Part shown: piece after piece, positions 1-10,740 of the stretch | Layout: every line of letters begins with the position of its first letter | Position numbering within the stretch: position 1 is the stretch's first letter | Assembly: GCF_001625215.2 (NCBI RefSeq) | Contig: NC_030389.2 | Coordinates: 40,351,454-40,415,453, forward strand | Direction of reading: 5' to 3' | DNA length: 64,000 nt | Source: Daucus carota subsp. sativus | Lineage: Eukaryota > Streptophyta > Magnoliopsida > Apiales > Apiaceae | Translations under genes and position numbers: made by a program | Notes under the pieces: model-generated | Database searches by the model: none | The model's input: only the letters and a program-made list of their open reading frames with translations | Told to the model about the DNA's origin: nothing

Positions 1-21
1 GTGGTATTCGATACAAAATAA

Positions 22-26
22 CAATC
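22..26. repeat. Target site duplication CAATC, left copy
   Basis: CAATC directly precedes the left LTR. The second copy is at 26533-26537, directly after the right LTR. Five bases is the usual Copia duplication length. Confidence 0.93.
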
Positions 27-1055
27 TGTTATTCAGACAATTCAAACAATGAGTTAGATTGTAGAAGGGGGGTTGAATACAATCTACAAAAATTTCAATA
101 ACTTTTTGCACAACAGATCATATTCAAATTACAAAAAATATAAAAGCTAAAACAGAAATTTAAAGAACAAGGATCTTAAAAATTTCAAGTGGATTGTTTG
201 ATCCACCTGAGAGATTTTTATAACAAGAACCTTCCAAGTAAAAATACTTGGCTGCTTACAAAAGAATGAAGAGCAGAAGCTTACAATTTCTTGCTAACTT
301 TCTCTAATGCTTTGCTCTTCAGTTCTTGGTGTTTGAATACTTTTAAATGTGAAATTACAAAGTGAATATGTACTACTACAAACAAAACTAGTCTGTAAAA
401 GTATTTTCCTACTCACTTTCTAGCTAGTACAAATATAGAATTTCTTGGACTTGATACTGCATTTGGCAGCTTGAAATTCTTGTTGCTTTGCCAGAAATGG
501 TAGGCTTCGAGGTTCTCAATATTTGACTAAACTCCTTTTGGTTTAGCTTCCAAAGCTGGTGTAGCATCTGTCACATCAACCCATGTGAACTTTGTCTTTT
601 TCCTGACTTGTAGCTGTCAATTGCTGATAATCAATTGCTAATATCATCAATTGATGATACACTGAAATAGCAGTTGATAGTCTTCTTTGAGTTATGGGAT
701 AATGATGATGTTGATGTAGCGGTTGATAATCTTCTTTCCAAATAGCCATTGATACTTTAAATTACCGATCGATCTTCACTTCACTTGAATAGATTACATG
801 ACTTCTCATATTTACAATTATGTCACCCTATCTAAACATCCATTGATAGATCAACTGCTAATCTAAAAGTACACATTATTTTTACATCAACTGCTAAAAT
901 GCTCCAGCTTTGTTACAATACCTCATCAGCCGTTGATGGGTCAATCTGATCAATTGATACTGTCTTAGCATGCTATCAATTGATCAGCTACATGCAATTT
1001 TATTCTAAGTAAGAATAAAATACCTTGTATCATCAAGCATCACATATTCCTAACA
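27..1055 (-). repeat. Outer element, 3' LTR (left copy)
   Basis: 1029 bp, starting TGTTATTCAG and ending CCTAACA on the plus strand, matching 25502-26532. Because the element lies on the minus strand, this is its 3' LTR. A 9-bp-stem hairpin lies at 55-86. Many variants of a short motif (CAATTGCTAAT, CAATTGATA, CAACTGCTAA) lie at about 610-990. Confidence 0.95.
55..86 (-). other. U5 hairpin of the outer LTR
   Basis: A perfect 9-bp inverted repeat TAGATTGTA (55-63) / TACAATCTA (78-86) closes a 14-nt loop containing a G run and TTGAA. The same structure is in the right LTR with one extra G in the loop. The inner element has the same loop with a different but still paired stem (see 9043-9076). 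Confidence 0.75.
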
Positions 1056-1070
1056 ATCTCCCCCTATTTA
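1056..1070 (-). promoter_or_regulatory. Polypurine tract of the outer element
   Basis: On the minus strand this reads TAAATAGGGGGAGAT, directly upstream of the 3' LTR, where plus-strand DNA synthesis is primed. The inner element has nearly the same tract at 11374-11387. Confidence 0.85.
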
Positions 1071-1230
1071 TATCTGTAGGAATTTCAGATATAAATTTGA
1101 GGTGCTTGATGATTACAAAACACATAATAAAGAAAACAAATATCTTTGCATTAAAGAGAAAAATTTAAATTGCTGAAAGATAAGAGTTTTACAAGGATTG
1201 GATTTTTGCTCCTCTAGACTGAGCAGATAT

Positions 1231-1917
1231 TCATTGTTTCCTTTTCTTTTGTCTGGACAATTTCTTGTTGATCTCCCTCTCTAGATCTTCAATGAATTTG
1301 GCCTCTTCTGTGATCTTAGAATTGAGTTTGTTCTGCATTGCCCTCAAGATGTCTATATCAGCATTTCTAGCATGATCCTTTAATTTGAAAAATCTTTTAA
1401 TGCCTTGATCATCTCTAAAAGTCATCAATCTTGAGGGATGATTGTGAATGCAGCTACCAGTATTAGGAAGGGACAATCTTAAGGGGAGATCAGAAGGGTC
1501 ATTCCATTTCTTCCTTATATCTTCAATTCTTTTAAGAATTTCACTTCTAATTCCCTGTGAGTATGAAGTTCTGTTGTCCAGCTTCAGGTACACTGTCTTC
1601 AAATCATTGTAATCTTGATCTAAGATCCTTTCTAGTGGCCACACAATTCTTGCTTGAGATGAGTAGTGGAACTCCAACCTTTCTGGAAGCTTCTTTGTCC
1701 TTGTCAAGGCCTTCACACTTAGCAATTCATTCAGATACAGATTGATTAGAGGCTGTTCACTGATATGAAATGCATAAGCATAAGTAGATTTAGGAACCTT
1801 GACAATTTCTGGTACAGGAGGGATCACCACTTCTCTTGAGGGAGACTTAACTTGAACGGGTCCAACTGGATCATGCCTTTTAAGATTTCCTCCTTTCTTT
1901 TTGATGTTACTAGGCAT
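1231..1917 (-). pseudogene. 3' accessory ('envelope-like') region of outer element, C-terminal part
   Basis: Open frame of 228 codons in the same frame as the ORF upstream (1939-4068), separated from it by two in-frame TAA codons about 15 bases apart. It is therefore best read as the C-terminal part of one longer protein rather than a separate gene. It is rich in Lys/Arg and has a charged C-terminal helix (EEAKFIEDLEREINKKL). No transmembrane segment or signal peptide is evident, so a true envelope role cannot be argued from sequence. The position after RNase H and before the 3' LTR is that of the extra ORF in Sirevirus elements. Function unknown. Confidence 0.6.
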
Positions 1918-1938
1918 GCGTTAGGCTTTACCTCCAGT

Positions 1939-4068
1939 TTAGTTTTTCTTTGGCCTTAGAGAGTCTGCCAGCTCATCCTCTTTAGTTACAAAGATTTTTG
2001 GAAAATTCATGGATGAGACGTCAAACTCTATAGGTTCTTCTTTCAGCTCTTCTGGATTGAGGAATGGTTCTGGATGGGGAGTAGAAGTAGGGGGTGGATC
2101 CTGTCTTGGAGATTTGACCTTCTCTTCTTCATGCATCACAGTTAAATTTGGTATAGTTTTCTTTACACCAGCCCTAGACTTCTTTCTAGCCTTCTTCTCC
2201 AAATTCTTTTTGGCTTCATCCAGAATTTGTTGCTGAATAGCAATGTTGGACTCATCAGCCAAGTCACCAACTTCTTCTCCAAGTTCTTGCAGCAACTCTG
2301 CAGCAAATCTTTCAATGTCTGCATCTTCATTTATAGAGTGCCCTTGAGTTCTTTCTTGTTCTTCTTTGGCCTTAGCATACAAGGGGTGTCCAGGAGGCAC
2401 ACATATAACTTCATTGTTCCTTGTAATGTAGGCAAATTCAGATCTCCACACAGAGTCTTGATCTAATTTGCCAACAACTAGCTTTGGCTTGACAGGCTTC
2501 CCTTCTGCAAGATCTTTGGCTTCTTGCTCAGCCCTCTCCTTTTCAGCTTTCTCTCTCTCTTTCTTTTCTTCCTCAGTCTCATCCCACTTCTTGCCAAATT
2601 TACCCATATAAATGGCAAGACCAAGTAGCTTAGATTTATCTGATTTTGGCATGGGGAAATCTATAGCTAACTTGTTCTTATCATGTGGCTTTATTGGAGA
2701 TGGAGGATCAATCAGGCAAGGCTTGAATTCATTCACTGAAGATGACTCACCTTGAAATTTAATGCTCTTGACTGTGACAGTCTTACCTTTCTTTGGTGGC
2801 TTCTTCTTCTTTTCAACTGGAGGAGCTTTGGATTTTGACACAGGAGCAAGTTGCTCCCCCTTAGATAGTGGCTCCCCCTCAGATGTAGGCAATTGTTCTC
2901 TGGAGGGTAGAGGCAGATTTGCAGTGGTTGATGGTAGAGTTGATGTTAGAGAAGTAGTAGTAGAAGTAGTAGCTCTTGAAGACTTCTCCCCCTTTTTGGA
3001 ATCAACAAGCACATCACTAGGAATTGGGATGTTCTGAGCTTGGAGGATAGTAAGAAGTAATTTCTGTTGAGTGTTTTGATTGATAAGAACTTGATTGAGT
3101 TGACACTCAACATCTGATACTCTTTTGTCTAGAGCATCAATAGAAGCAGCAAGTGGAGAATCTTGATGCAACTTGGATCTTATGTTGGCCATTGTGTCAT
3201 AAGACATTCTAGCATCCAGATTTTTCACATTATCTTTCTTAACATCAGAGACTGCAGTATGAAGATCTCCAATTTCTTTTCTGAGTTGAGTAAGATGAGA
3301 TTTGTGAAGTCTCAAGTTATCCTTCACAAACATAGAGAGAGTTTTCTTCATTGGATCTTCATCATCAGCCCACTCCATTGCTCTCTTATATTGCCTTAGA
3401 ATTTCCATTTTAGTGTCACCAAAATTGAAGTTTTGGCTGAACACCCAATCTGGCATTTCTGAAGGCCCAGCTACATCATCATCTTCATCAGCCAGGGAGT
3501 CATCATATTTAGAATCACCCTGTGTAGTGAGCATGCCTTTAGGAACAGCAGCATGGGCAATTTTTGCTCTCTCCAGTGCTTCAGATGTGTGAAGTAACCC
3601 CAAAGTTTCTTCTGCTAGGACATTGGATTGGCCAGCCATAATTTGATAGGCTGACACTGGATGAGTGAATGTAGAAGCATCCAAGGGGTCCACAGCAGAT
3701 TCCATCCTTGTTTCTTCTGTACCTGCATTTCTCTCATGATCTCTATATTCTTGCATCAGGGTCTCACCCTGGCTCACCACACCCTCACCTTCACCATCTA
3801 AGGTGGTACCCAAAATCTCTCCTTTTTCCTGGGAGGAAGAAGTTCCCAACCTCTCACACACATCCTCTCCTTTTGCCTGTCTGCAAGACAGCCTCTCCAC
3901 TAACTCACTTTCTCTCAGACCTAAAAGTGCAGTAACAATGATAAGTTCTTCACTGACAGCTCTTGTGACAGCAAGATGATCTAATTGAGTTGCATCTGCC
4001 AGTGGAACTTCTTCTATCAATGGCTGAGGAATAGCCATTGATGCTACATTGTCATTCATCAACTGCAC
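1939..4068 (-). pseudogene. 3' accessory ('envelope-like') region of outer element, central part
   Basis: Open frame of about 709 codons; the first ATG is near 4059, and the 4068 start codon is a GTG. It is acidic near the N terminus. A predicted coiled coil lies at about residues 260-350 (leucine/heptad pattern around HLTQLRKEIGDLHTAVSDV), followed by a Ser/Thr/Pro-rich linker and a Lys/Glu-rich helix (EEEKKEREKAEKERAEQEA). It ends at a TAA, after which the same frame continues in 1231-1917. At its start it overlaps the 118-codon ORF at 4052-4408 in a different frame, so a one-base frameshift near 4060-4070 is likely. It belongs to the extra 3' coding region of SIRE-type elements. Function unknown. 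Confidence 0.6.
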
Positions 4069-4408
4069 TTACCGATTGGTGAGAAATACCGATCGATGAT
4101 GTGAAAGAATTAGCAATTGATGCATGAGCAGTTGATGCATCAATAGTGACAACTAGTGAATCTGTGAAGAGTGATGGATTTGGTAATTTCACAACTTCAC
4201 TAGTAGTCACAGAAGAAATTGATTGATGACCCAACAAATCCTGTGAAGGATGATCACCAATTTCAGAAATTGACTTCTCCAAGAACAGAGTTGGAGAATT
4301 TGGGTGGGGGATGTTGTATAGTAAATCAACATCCTCCGTATGGAAATCTGAGATTGGAGAGAGTGTTTCAACAGGAGGGGACTGTGACTCCACATTTGTT
4401 GGAGCCAC
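4052..4408 (-). pseudogene. 3' accessory region, short out-of-frame segment
   Basis: A 118-codon open frame, Ser/Thr/Pro-rich and protein-like (MAPTNVESQSPPVETLSPIS at its start). It lies between the 438-codon ORF upstream and the 709-codon ORF downstream but in a different frame from both, which share a frame. The simplest reading is two compensating frameshifts (about 4570 and about 4065) plus one TAA near 4421 in a single ancestral ORF. The protein-like composition continues in this frame upstream to about 4570. Confidence 0.5.
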
Positions 4409-4440
4409 ATCAATCTGAATTTAAGAAGTGGTTTGTATTG

Positions 4441-5757
4441 TCACAAAATCTGTGATTTTGGACTGTACAGTGGAGTGTGTGTCAAGTGCCCTTTTCTTGT
4501 TTCTCTTAGAGAAGGTTTTGGGAGGTGTTTGGTCAGTGTCCCTGCCCCTTTTGTTCTGTGCTCTTGGAGGAGAGCTCTTTCAATAGTGGCACCTTGTTGA
4601 GAAGATGTCACTAGTAGTGTGTTTGATTCCATGTTAATCACCACATCTTTTTGGGAAAATGTGGGATGGCTTGGCTGGACATCACTCACCTCTCCTTCCT
4701 TATTCTGGGGACTTCTTTGATGATCACCCCTCCCCTCACCACTCACCACCTTCACACTCCCCTCAGGTTGTGAAGAAGTTGTTACAACTGGTATCTTTTG
4801 GGAGACACCAGAGGTGGTTTTCTTAGATTTGGACTTAGAAATTTTCTTGGTTTTGACAGCTTGGGTAGGAAGTTGGGGGTGTTCAACTACCATTGCTGCA
4901 CTGGAAGTAGAAGAAGGTTGAGGATTGGAAGAAGTAATGGGAATAGAAGGTACCTGCATCAGTGATGGAAGTGACAAGGGTACTTGATCATTTGCAAGTA
5001 TCCTCATCAGATCACCACAGACTCTCTTGCTTTGCACCCAGCAGTCCATCTTGTTTTCTGGCTGTGCAATTACTAAATCCTTGACTAGATGATTAGCAAT
5101 GATCATCAAGAATCTAGCAAAATAAATATTATTGGGTCTTCCTTCATGAGGACCCAATTTAGCAACAATTTCATACAATACTAAATCACCAATGTTAAAA
5201 TAATCATCAGTTACAAGCATGTAGAACATGGATTGCATGGACATTCTGAAAGCATCATAATTGGAAACTTTACCAGCAGAAAAGACTTTGATAAAAGAAT
5301 CACAAAGAAAACTCCACTCTTTGCGCATATGGCGCCTAAGAATCTGTCCTAAGTTAGATAAATCACCATTATAGTGCATATTCCTAAGCATGCTGACAAT
5401 TTCATTATCACTAGGTAATCTATCAGTAGAGTTCCTAGGCAAATTAAGAGCAGCCCTAACAATTTCACCATCAATATTGTAGCTAGTACCATTGATAGAA
5501 ACAGACAAGGTTTTAGAGGTTGAGTCATACCTTCCAGATGTCCACATTTGCTCAACAATCTCACAGAAGATAGTTGGAGCATGAAGCATGGCATATGAGA
5601 ACTTACACTCCTTGACGAAATCCATCATGGTATGAAATGCTGCAGAATGTTTCCCATCTTTGTCCACATAGGCGACATGATTGTTCTGCTCATACACAAA
5701 CCCGGTTTGACTTGTGATTTTGACAACAGGCGCCATAGATGAAAAAGCTAAAGACAA
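4441..5757 (-). pseudogene. 3' accessory ('envelope-like') region of outer element, N-terminal part
   Basis: 438 codons starting with ATG at 5757, about 390 bp downstream of the RNase H stop. The first 250 residues look globular (for example HAPTIFCEIVEQMWTSGRYD, FYMLVTDDYFNIGDLVLYEI) and resemble, from memory, the domain databases call 'putative plant transposon protein'. After about residue 260 it is low-complexity, Ser/Pro/Lys-rich. The last 45 residues or so appear to be read in the wrong frame after a frameshift near 4570. It is the N-terminal part of the extra ORF typical of SIRE-group elements. No signal peptide is seen, so an envelope function is not supported by this sequence. Confidence 0.6.
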
Positions 5758-6148
5758 GATTAGGGCTTGTAGGAGTTGAGAGAGAAGGAGAGTTAAGAGT
5801 TTGCAAATGCAGGTAAAAAGAGAAATGAAATTAAAGGCAAACTATTTATACTCTCAGTAAAAGTAAATGAAGTAACCATTCAAAAAGTAGCCAAGCGTCA
5901 CCGATCGATATATACATATATGTATGTATATACCGATCGATAATTAAATTGGGAACTGACGGTTGCTATTTTAACATATCAATTGCTAAATAAAAGAGCC
6001 ATTGATATGTCAAAATTATATTTACTTATCCAGTGATATGTGACACACTATCGATTGCTAAAATAGCGATCGATAGTGGACAAATAGAAAAAGATAGTTC
6101 AATATCCTATCTGTCACTTATCACAGGCTGCATCAAAAGGGTAAGATA
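5758..6148 (-). other. Non-coding spacer between RNase H and the 3' accessory ORF
   Basis: No ORF. It contains ACCGATCGAT repeated around an AT alternation at about 5899-5942 and variants of the LTR motif (CAATTGCTAAAT, CATTGATATG, CGATTGCTAAAA) at 5970-6080. It may act as leader or promoter for the accessory ORF; this is inference. Confidence 0.5.
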
Positions 6149-7099
6149 TTAACTAGAGAAATTTAACATACCAAGTTCACTTACTAATCTTGAGAATGTA
6201 GATTCATCAAGTGGTTTGGTGAAAATATCTGCTAGCTGCTTTTCACTGGGAACAAAATGGAGTTCAATTGTTCCATTCATTACATGTTCCCTAATGAAAT
6301 GATACCTAATGTCAATGTGCTTTGTTCTTGAGTGCTGCACTGGATTTTTTGTTATGGCAATGGCACTTGTGTTGTCACAGAAAATAGGAATCTTGGAAAT
6401 GTTCAATCCATAATCAACCAATTGATTTTTCATCCACGGAATCTGTGCACAACAACTGCCAGCTGCAATATATTCAGCTTCTGCAGTTGATGTAGAAACT
6501 GAGTTTTGCTTTTTGCTAAACCAAGAAACTAGTTTATTTCCTAGAAATTGACAAGTGCCAGTGGTGCTTTTTCTGTCAATTCTACACCCTGCATAATCAG
6601 CATCTGAAAAACCAATTAAATCAAAGCCAGAATCTCTAGGGTACCAAATGCCAAGATTTGGAGTACCCTTGAGATATCTAAAAATCCTTTTAATTGCTAT
6701 TAAATGAGATTCCCTAGGATCAGCTTGGAATCTAGCACAAAGACATGTGGCAAACATTATATCAGGTCTACTGGCTGTTAAATATAAAAGTGAACCAACC
6801 ATGCCTCTATAACTTGAAATGTCCACTTTCTTTTCCTTAGTGTTCAAATCAAGTTTAGTTGCAGTGGCCATGGGAGTTTTAGCAGTTGAGCAATTTATAA
6901 GATCAAACTTTTTCAATAAGTCATACACATATTTAGTTTGACTTATAAATATGCCATCACTCACTTGTTTGACTTGCAAACCAAGAAAGTAAGTCAATTC
7001 TCCCATCATGCTCATTTCATATTTACTTTGCAATAGCTTGGCAAACTTTTTACAAAGTTTCTCATCTGTAGATCCAAATATAATGTCATCCACATAAAT
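6149..7099 (-). pseudogene. Outer element pol: C-terminal reverse transcriptase and RNase H
   Basis: About 316 codons continuing the frame of 7100-8905 past one stop codon. It begins with the RT catalytic block YVDDIIFGS, then the RT connection (LTYFLGLQVKQ, FDLINCSTAKTPM, YRGMVGSLLYLTASRPDIMF). The Copia RNase H follows with its acidic residues in SDADYAGCRIDRKSTTG, STAEAEYIAAGSC and FCDNTSAIAI, and HIDIRYHFIREHV at the end. It copies element RNA into DNA and degrades the RNA strand in virus-like particles. It is intact apart from the stop separating it from the rest of pol. Confidence 0.92.
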
Positions 7100-8933
7100 C
7101 TAAACAAGTATACTAGAACCATTAACATTTCTATAAAATAATGTCTTATCAACAATACCTCTTGTGAAGTGATTCTCAAGAAGAAACTGTGATAAGGTGT
7201 CATACCAGGCTCTAGGTGCTTGCTTCAATCCATAGAGAGCTTTCAGGAGAAGATATACAAATTCTGGAAAATTTGGATCTTCAAAACCAGGTGGCTGACT
7301 TACATAAACTTCTTCTTCAAGCTCACCATTTAGAAAGGCACTCTTGACATCCATTTGATAGACTTTGAAATTAGCATGGGCAGCATAAGCAAGAAAGATT
7401 CTTATGGCTTCAAGTCTGGCTACAGGAGCAAATGACTCATCATAATCTATTCCTTCTTCTTGACAGTAGCCCTTAGCAACCAGTCTTGCTTTGTTTCTTG
7501 TCACCACACCATTTTCATCCATCTTATTTCTGAATACCCATCTTGTACCAACAATTGCTCTATCTTTGGGTTTGGGTACCAGCTTCCATACTTTGTTCCT
7601 TTCAAACTGATTCAGCTCCTCTTGCATAGCTAAAATCCAGTCAGGATCAAGAAGGGCTTCTTCAACCTTTTTAGGTTCTTCCTGTGAGAGAAAGCTGCTG
7701 TATAGACATTCATCCATAGTAGCTCTTCTTGTTTTGACACCAGCAGCAGCATCTCCAATAATAAGCTCAAAGGGATGATCCCTTTTCCATTTCCTTTGTG
7801 GGGGAAGATTTGATCTGGATGAACTGGCTTCATTTGTAAAGTCAGTTTCATTTTGAGAAGCTCCCCCTAAGTGTATGGACCTTGAACTACCAGCCATTGA
7901 TGAACTAGTATTGGATAAGTCATTAGCCATTGATGTAGATTGAGTTATATCAACTTCTGTTCTGGTATTGGGTAAATTATTACCAATTGATGGAGGAATT
8001 ACACCAGAATTTATACTTTCAACACAGTCATCATCATCACTTTCCAGTTCAATTATTCCTTCAGATTCATTTTCAAATTGAAGGACATCATGAAATCCTT
8101 CATCATCTAAGCCTTGTATTTTCTTGTCATCAAACATCACATGGACAGATTCCATAAAAATGTTTAATCTTAGGTTATAAACTCTATAGGCTTTTCCAGC
8201 AGCATATCCAACAAATATTCCTTCATCTGCCTTTGCTTCAAATTTACCAAGATTTTCACCTTGATTTCTTAACACAAAACACTTGCATCCAAAGACATGC
8301 AGAAAGTTCAATGTTGGCTTCTTCCCATTGAACAATTGATAGGGAGTCATTCCTTGTTCTTGATTGATCAAGGAGATATTTTGAGTATAGCATGCTGTGT
8401 TAACAGCTTCAGCCCAAAAGTAAGTTGGCAACTTTGATTCTTCAAGCATTGTTCTAGCAGCTTCAATAAGAGTTCTGTTCTTCCTTTCAACTACACCATT
8501 TTGTTGGGGAGTTCTTGCAGCAGAGAACTCATGGTGAATTCCTTTATCTTCACAGAAACTCTTCATAACAGAGTTTTTGAACTCAGTCCCATTATCACTT
8601 CTGATCCTAGAGACTTTTCTTCCTGGATCAATGTTGTCAACTATCTTGATATGATTGATGATAATTTCACTTGCTTCATCCTTGGAGTGAAGAAAATAAG
8701 TCCAAGTAAATCTTGTAAAATCATCCACAATCACAAGACAGTACTTTTTCTTTGAAATGGACATTATGTTGACTGGTCCAAACAAGTCCATATGTAGAAG
8801 CTGTAGAGGTCTATCAATTGATGATTTCAGTTTGCTTTTGAAAGAGGACTTTCTTTGCTTTTCAATTTGGCAAGCATCACACAGACCATCCTTGGAAAAT
8901 TCCAACTTTGGCAGTCCTCTAACAAGATCTTTT
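7100..8933 (-). pseudogene. Outer element pol: integrase core and N-terminal reverse transcriptase
   Basis: 601 codons. It starts in the integrase zinc finger (CDACQIEKQ), then the catalytic core with D, D and E in [20 protein letters not shown] and [10 protein letters not shown], then a Ser-rich linker. The RT N terminus follows ([52 protein letters not shown]). It ends at TAG (7100-7102) just before the YVDD block; a CAG-to-TAG change would explain it. A one-base frameshift in the T run at 8930-8933 (A run in the coding strand) separates it from the frame that comes from protease. Integrase inserts the DNA copy into host DNA. Confidence 0.9.
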
Positions 8934-9030
8934 CACAAGATCATTCATATCTTTGAAGTTTAAATGAGACAATTTCTTACGCCACAGCCAACTTTCATCT
9001 AAGCTTGCTTTGCTGAATAAGCAAGTAAGA
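8934..9030 (-). pseudogene. Outer element pol: pre-integrase segment at the left edge of the inner insertion
   Basis: The minus-strand frame carries [13 protein letters not shown], the pre-integrase zinc-binding region that normally precedes the CDAC motif. This frame is continuous with the protease frame at 22649-23058 once the inner element and one TAAGA are removed, which confirms that the inner element landed in an open pol frame. Confidence 0.8.
9026..9030. repeat. Target site duplication TAAGA, left copy
   Basis: TAAGA precedes the inner element and recurs at 22644-22648 directly after it. Confidence 0.95.
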
Positions 9031-9042
9031 TGTTAGGTCCAA

Positions 9043-9076
9043 AGTATCGTAGAAGGGGGGGGTTGAATACGATACT
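9043..9076 (-). other. U5 hairpin of the inner LTR
   Basis: Perfect 9-bp inverted repeat AGTATCGTA (9043-9051) / TACGATACT (9068-9076) around a loop with the same GAA-G(n)-TTGAA sequence as in the outer LTR hairpin. Four of nine stem pairs differ from the outer element, and each change is matched on the other arm. Confidence 0.75.
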
Positions 9077-9783
9077 CACTACAATTTAAAATTCTTTCGA
9101 ATCTTGCGGATAAATAAATTGCAGTCCTGTAATGGGTTTCGTGTTCCGGATATTTATTGGGTCGGTTTCTGAGGATATGAAAATATAAAACCAACACACA
9201 ATATTTTCCAAGGTATATCTGTATATTGATAAATACCTCGAAGGGTGCTATAAATCCAAACCCGAAGGTTGGCTACAATGGCTACTACTACGTACACTCA
9301 CAAACCCTAGCTTCTAAATATATATATATTACAAAACTAAGCTATGATTTATTTGTGTGTAGTAGTGTGCAAGGCACAAAGCCATTCCACCATAAAGGTG
9401 GTGGAGAGTGTTACAAATGATAACAAAATCCATGGGTATTTATAGACTTTTTCATAAACTAACCATGGTTAACGAGTTCGTCCTGGACGACTTGAGTTCG
9501 TCCTGGACGGATTCAGATATCCAAAATAAATCTAACTCCTATGAACACAAGAGATTGGCGCCACTTTCATATACATATATGTATAAATATATGTATAGCT
9601 AAGTTGCGCTCTATATATACTTATATGTATATTCCTTATATGTATATTCCAGTGACTTCACTTGTGAGAGTCAAACTTGGCGCCCACCAGGTCAAAGTTT
9701 GCGCTAGTAACTCCCCCTGTAGCAAGACTTGAACAATTTTCAGAATACACAACCTTGCGCTACAGAGTGGATGACATGGAGTC

Positions 9784-9810
9784 GCAACATTTGACTTGGT
9801 CAAATGTTGC
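9784..9810. other. 12-bp-stem hairpin in the inner LTR
   Basis: GCAACATTTGAC, a 3-nt loop TTG, then GTCAAATGTTGC: a perfect 12-bp stem inside the GCGC-motif cluster. An identical copy is in the right LTR. Role unknown. Confidence 0.7.
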
Positions 9811-10079
9811 GCTCCAAGTGGAGTTGCTCAACTGTTGTACTCTCAGCTTAACTTAGAAATATTTGAAGTTTCTTGAACTTGCGCCGTGCTCTACAGTGTG
9901 CACTGTTATCTCTCCTGAAGTTGTGCTTCTCCAGTAAAGTCATGGCCTTAGAAATATTCTAGGCAAGGAAGAACTTGCGCAGGAGTATACACCAGGAAGA
10001 AGAGAGAAGTTCTCATGAAACCCTAGTTGCACATGCAAACCCTAGAGTGCCCTTGACACCTGACATCATCACATGCATG

Positions 10080-10740
10080 CATAATATATATAATATAATA
10101 TATTATGTTGTTATTATATTAATAAATAAAAGTATATATAAATATATACACACATATATATATTATTTATATGAACATATAATAATATATGTACATATAT
10201 TTAAATATATTCTCATATATTTAAATATATATAATATATAATTATATGTAAATACAAATGTAAATATATATATAAATATATATAGAGATATATATAGTTA
10301 TTTATAAATATAAATATAAACATAAATATATATAAAGAAAAGTATATATAAATATATACATATATATAATATTTATATAAACATATAGTAACATATATAT
10401 ACACATATATTTAAATATATTCTCATATATTTAAATATATATAATATACATATAACTATGTGTAAATATAAATATAAATATATATATAAAGATATATATA
10501 ACTCTCTCTAAATATACATATATTTATGCACATAATATAATATATATATACACTTAATTATATAATTGCTTATGTAAAATATAAATACATATACTATATA
10601 CATATGTATTTATTTAAATATACATACATATAAATATACATATACATATGTTTAAAAACATATATACATATATATTATATATATTATATTTAATTAAATA
10701 TACATATACATATATATAAATATATTTGTACATATACAAA
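10080..10740. repeat. AT-rich simple-sequence tract in the inner LTR
   Basis: Almost entirely A and T with ATATAT, TAAATATA and ACATATAT repeats and no coding sense. The matching tract in the right LTR is at about 21350-22010 and is 2 bp longer. Frames in it translate to Tyr/Ile-only strings and are not genes. Confidence 0.85.

Noticed and set aside
1231..1917. Independent host gene on the minus strand
   Set aside because: It shares frame and composition with the preceding ORF and lies inside the retrotransposon between pol and the PPT.
10080..10740. Possible satellite or centromeric AT repeat
   Set aside because: The same tract is in both LTRs at the same relative place, so it is part of the LTR and not a satellite array.
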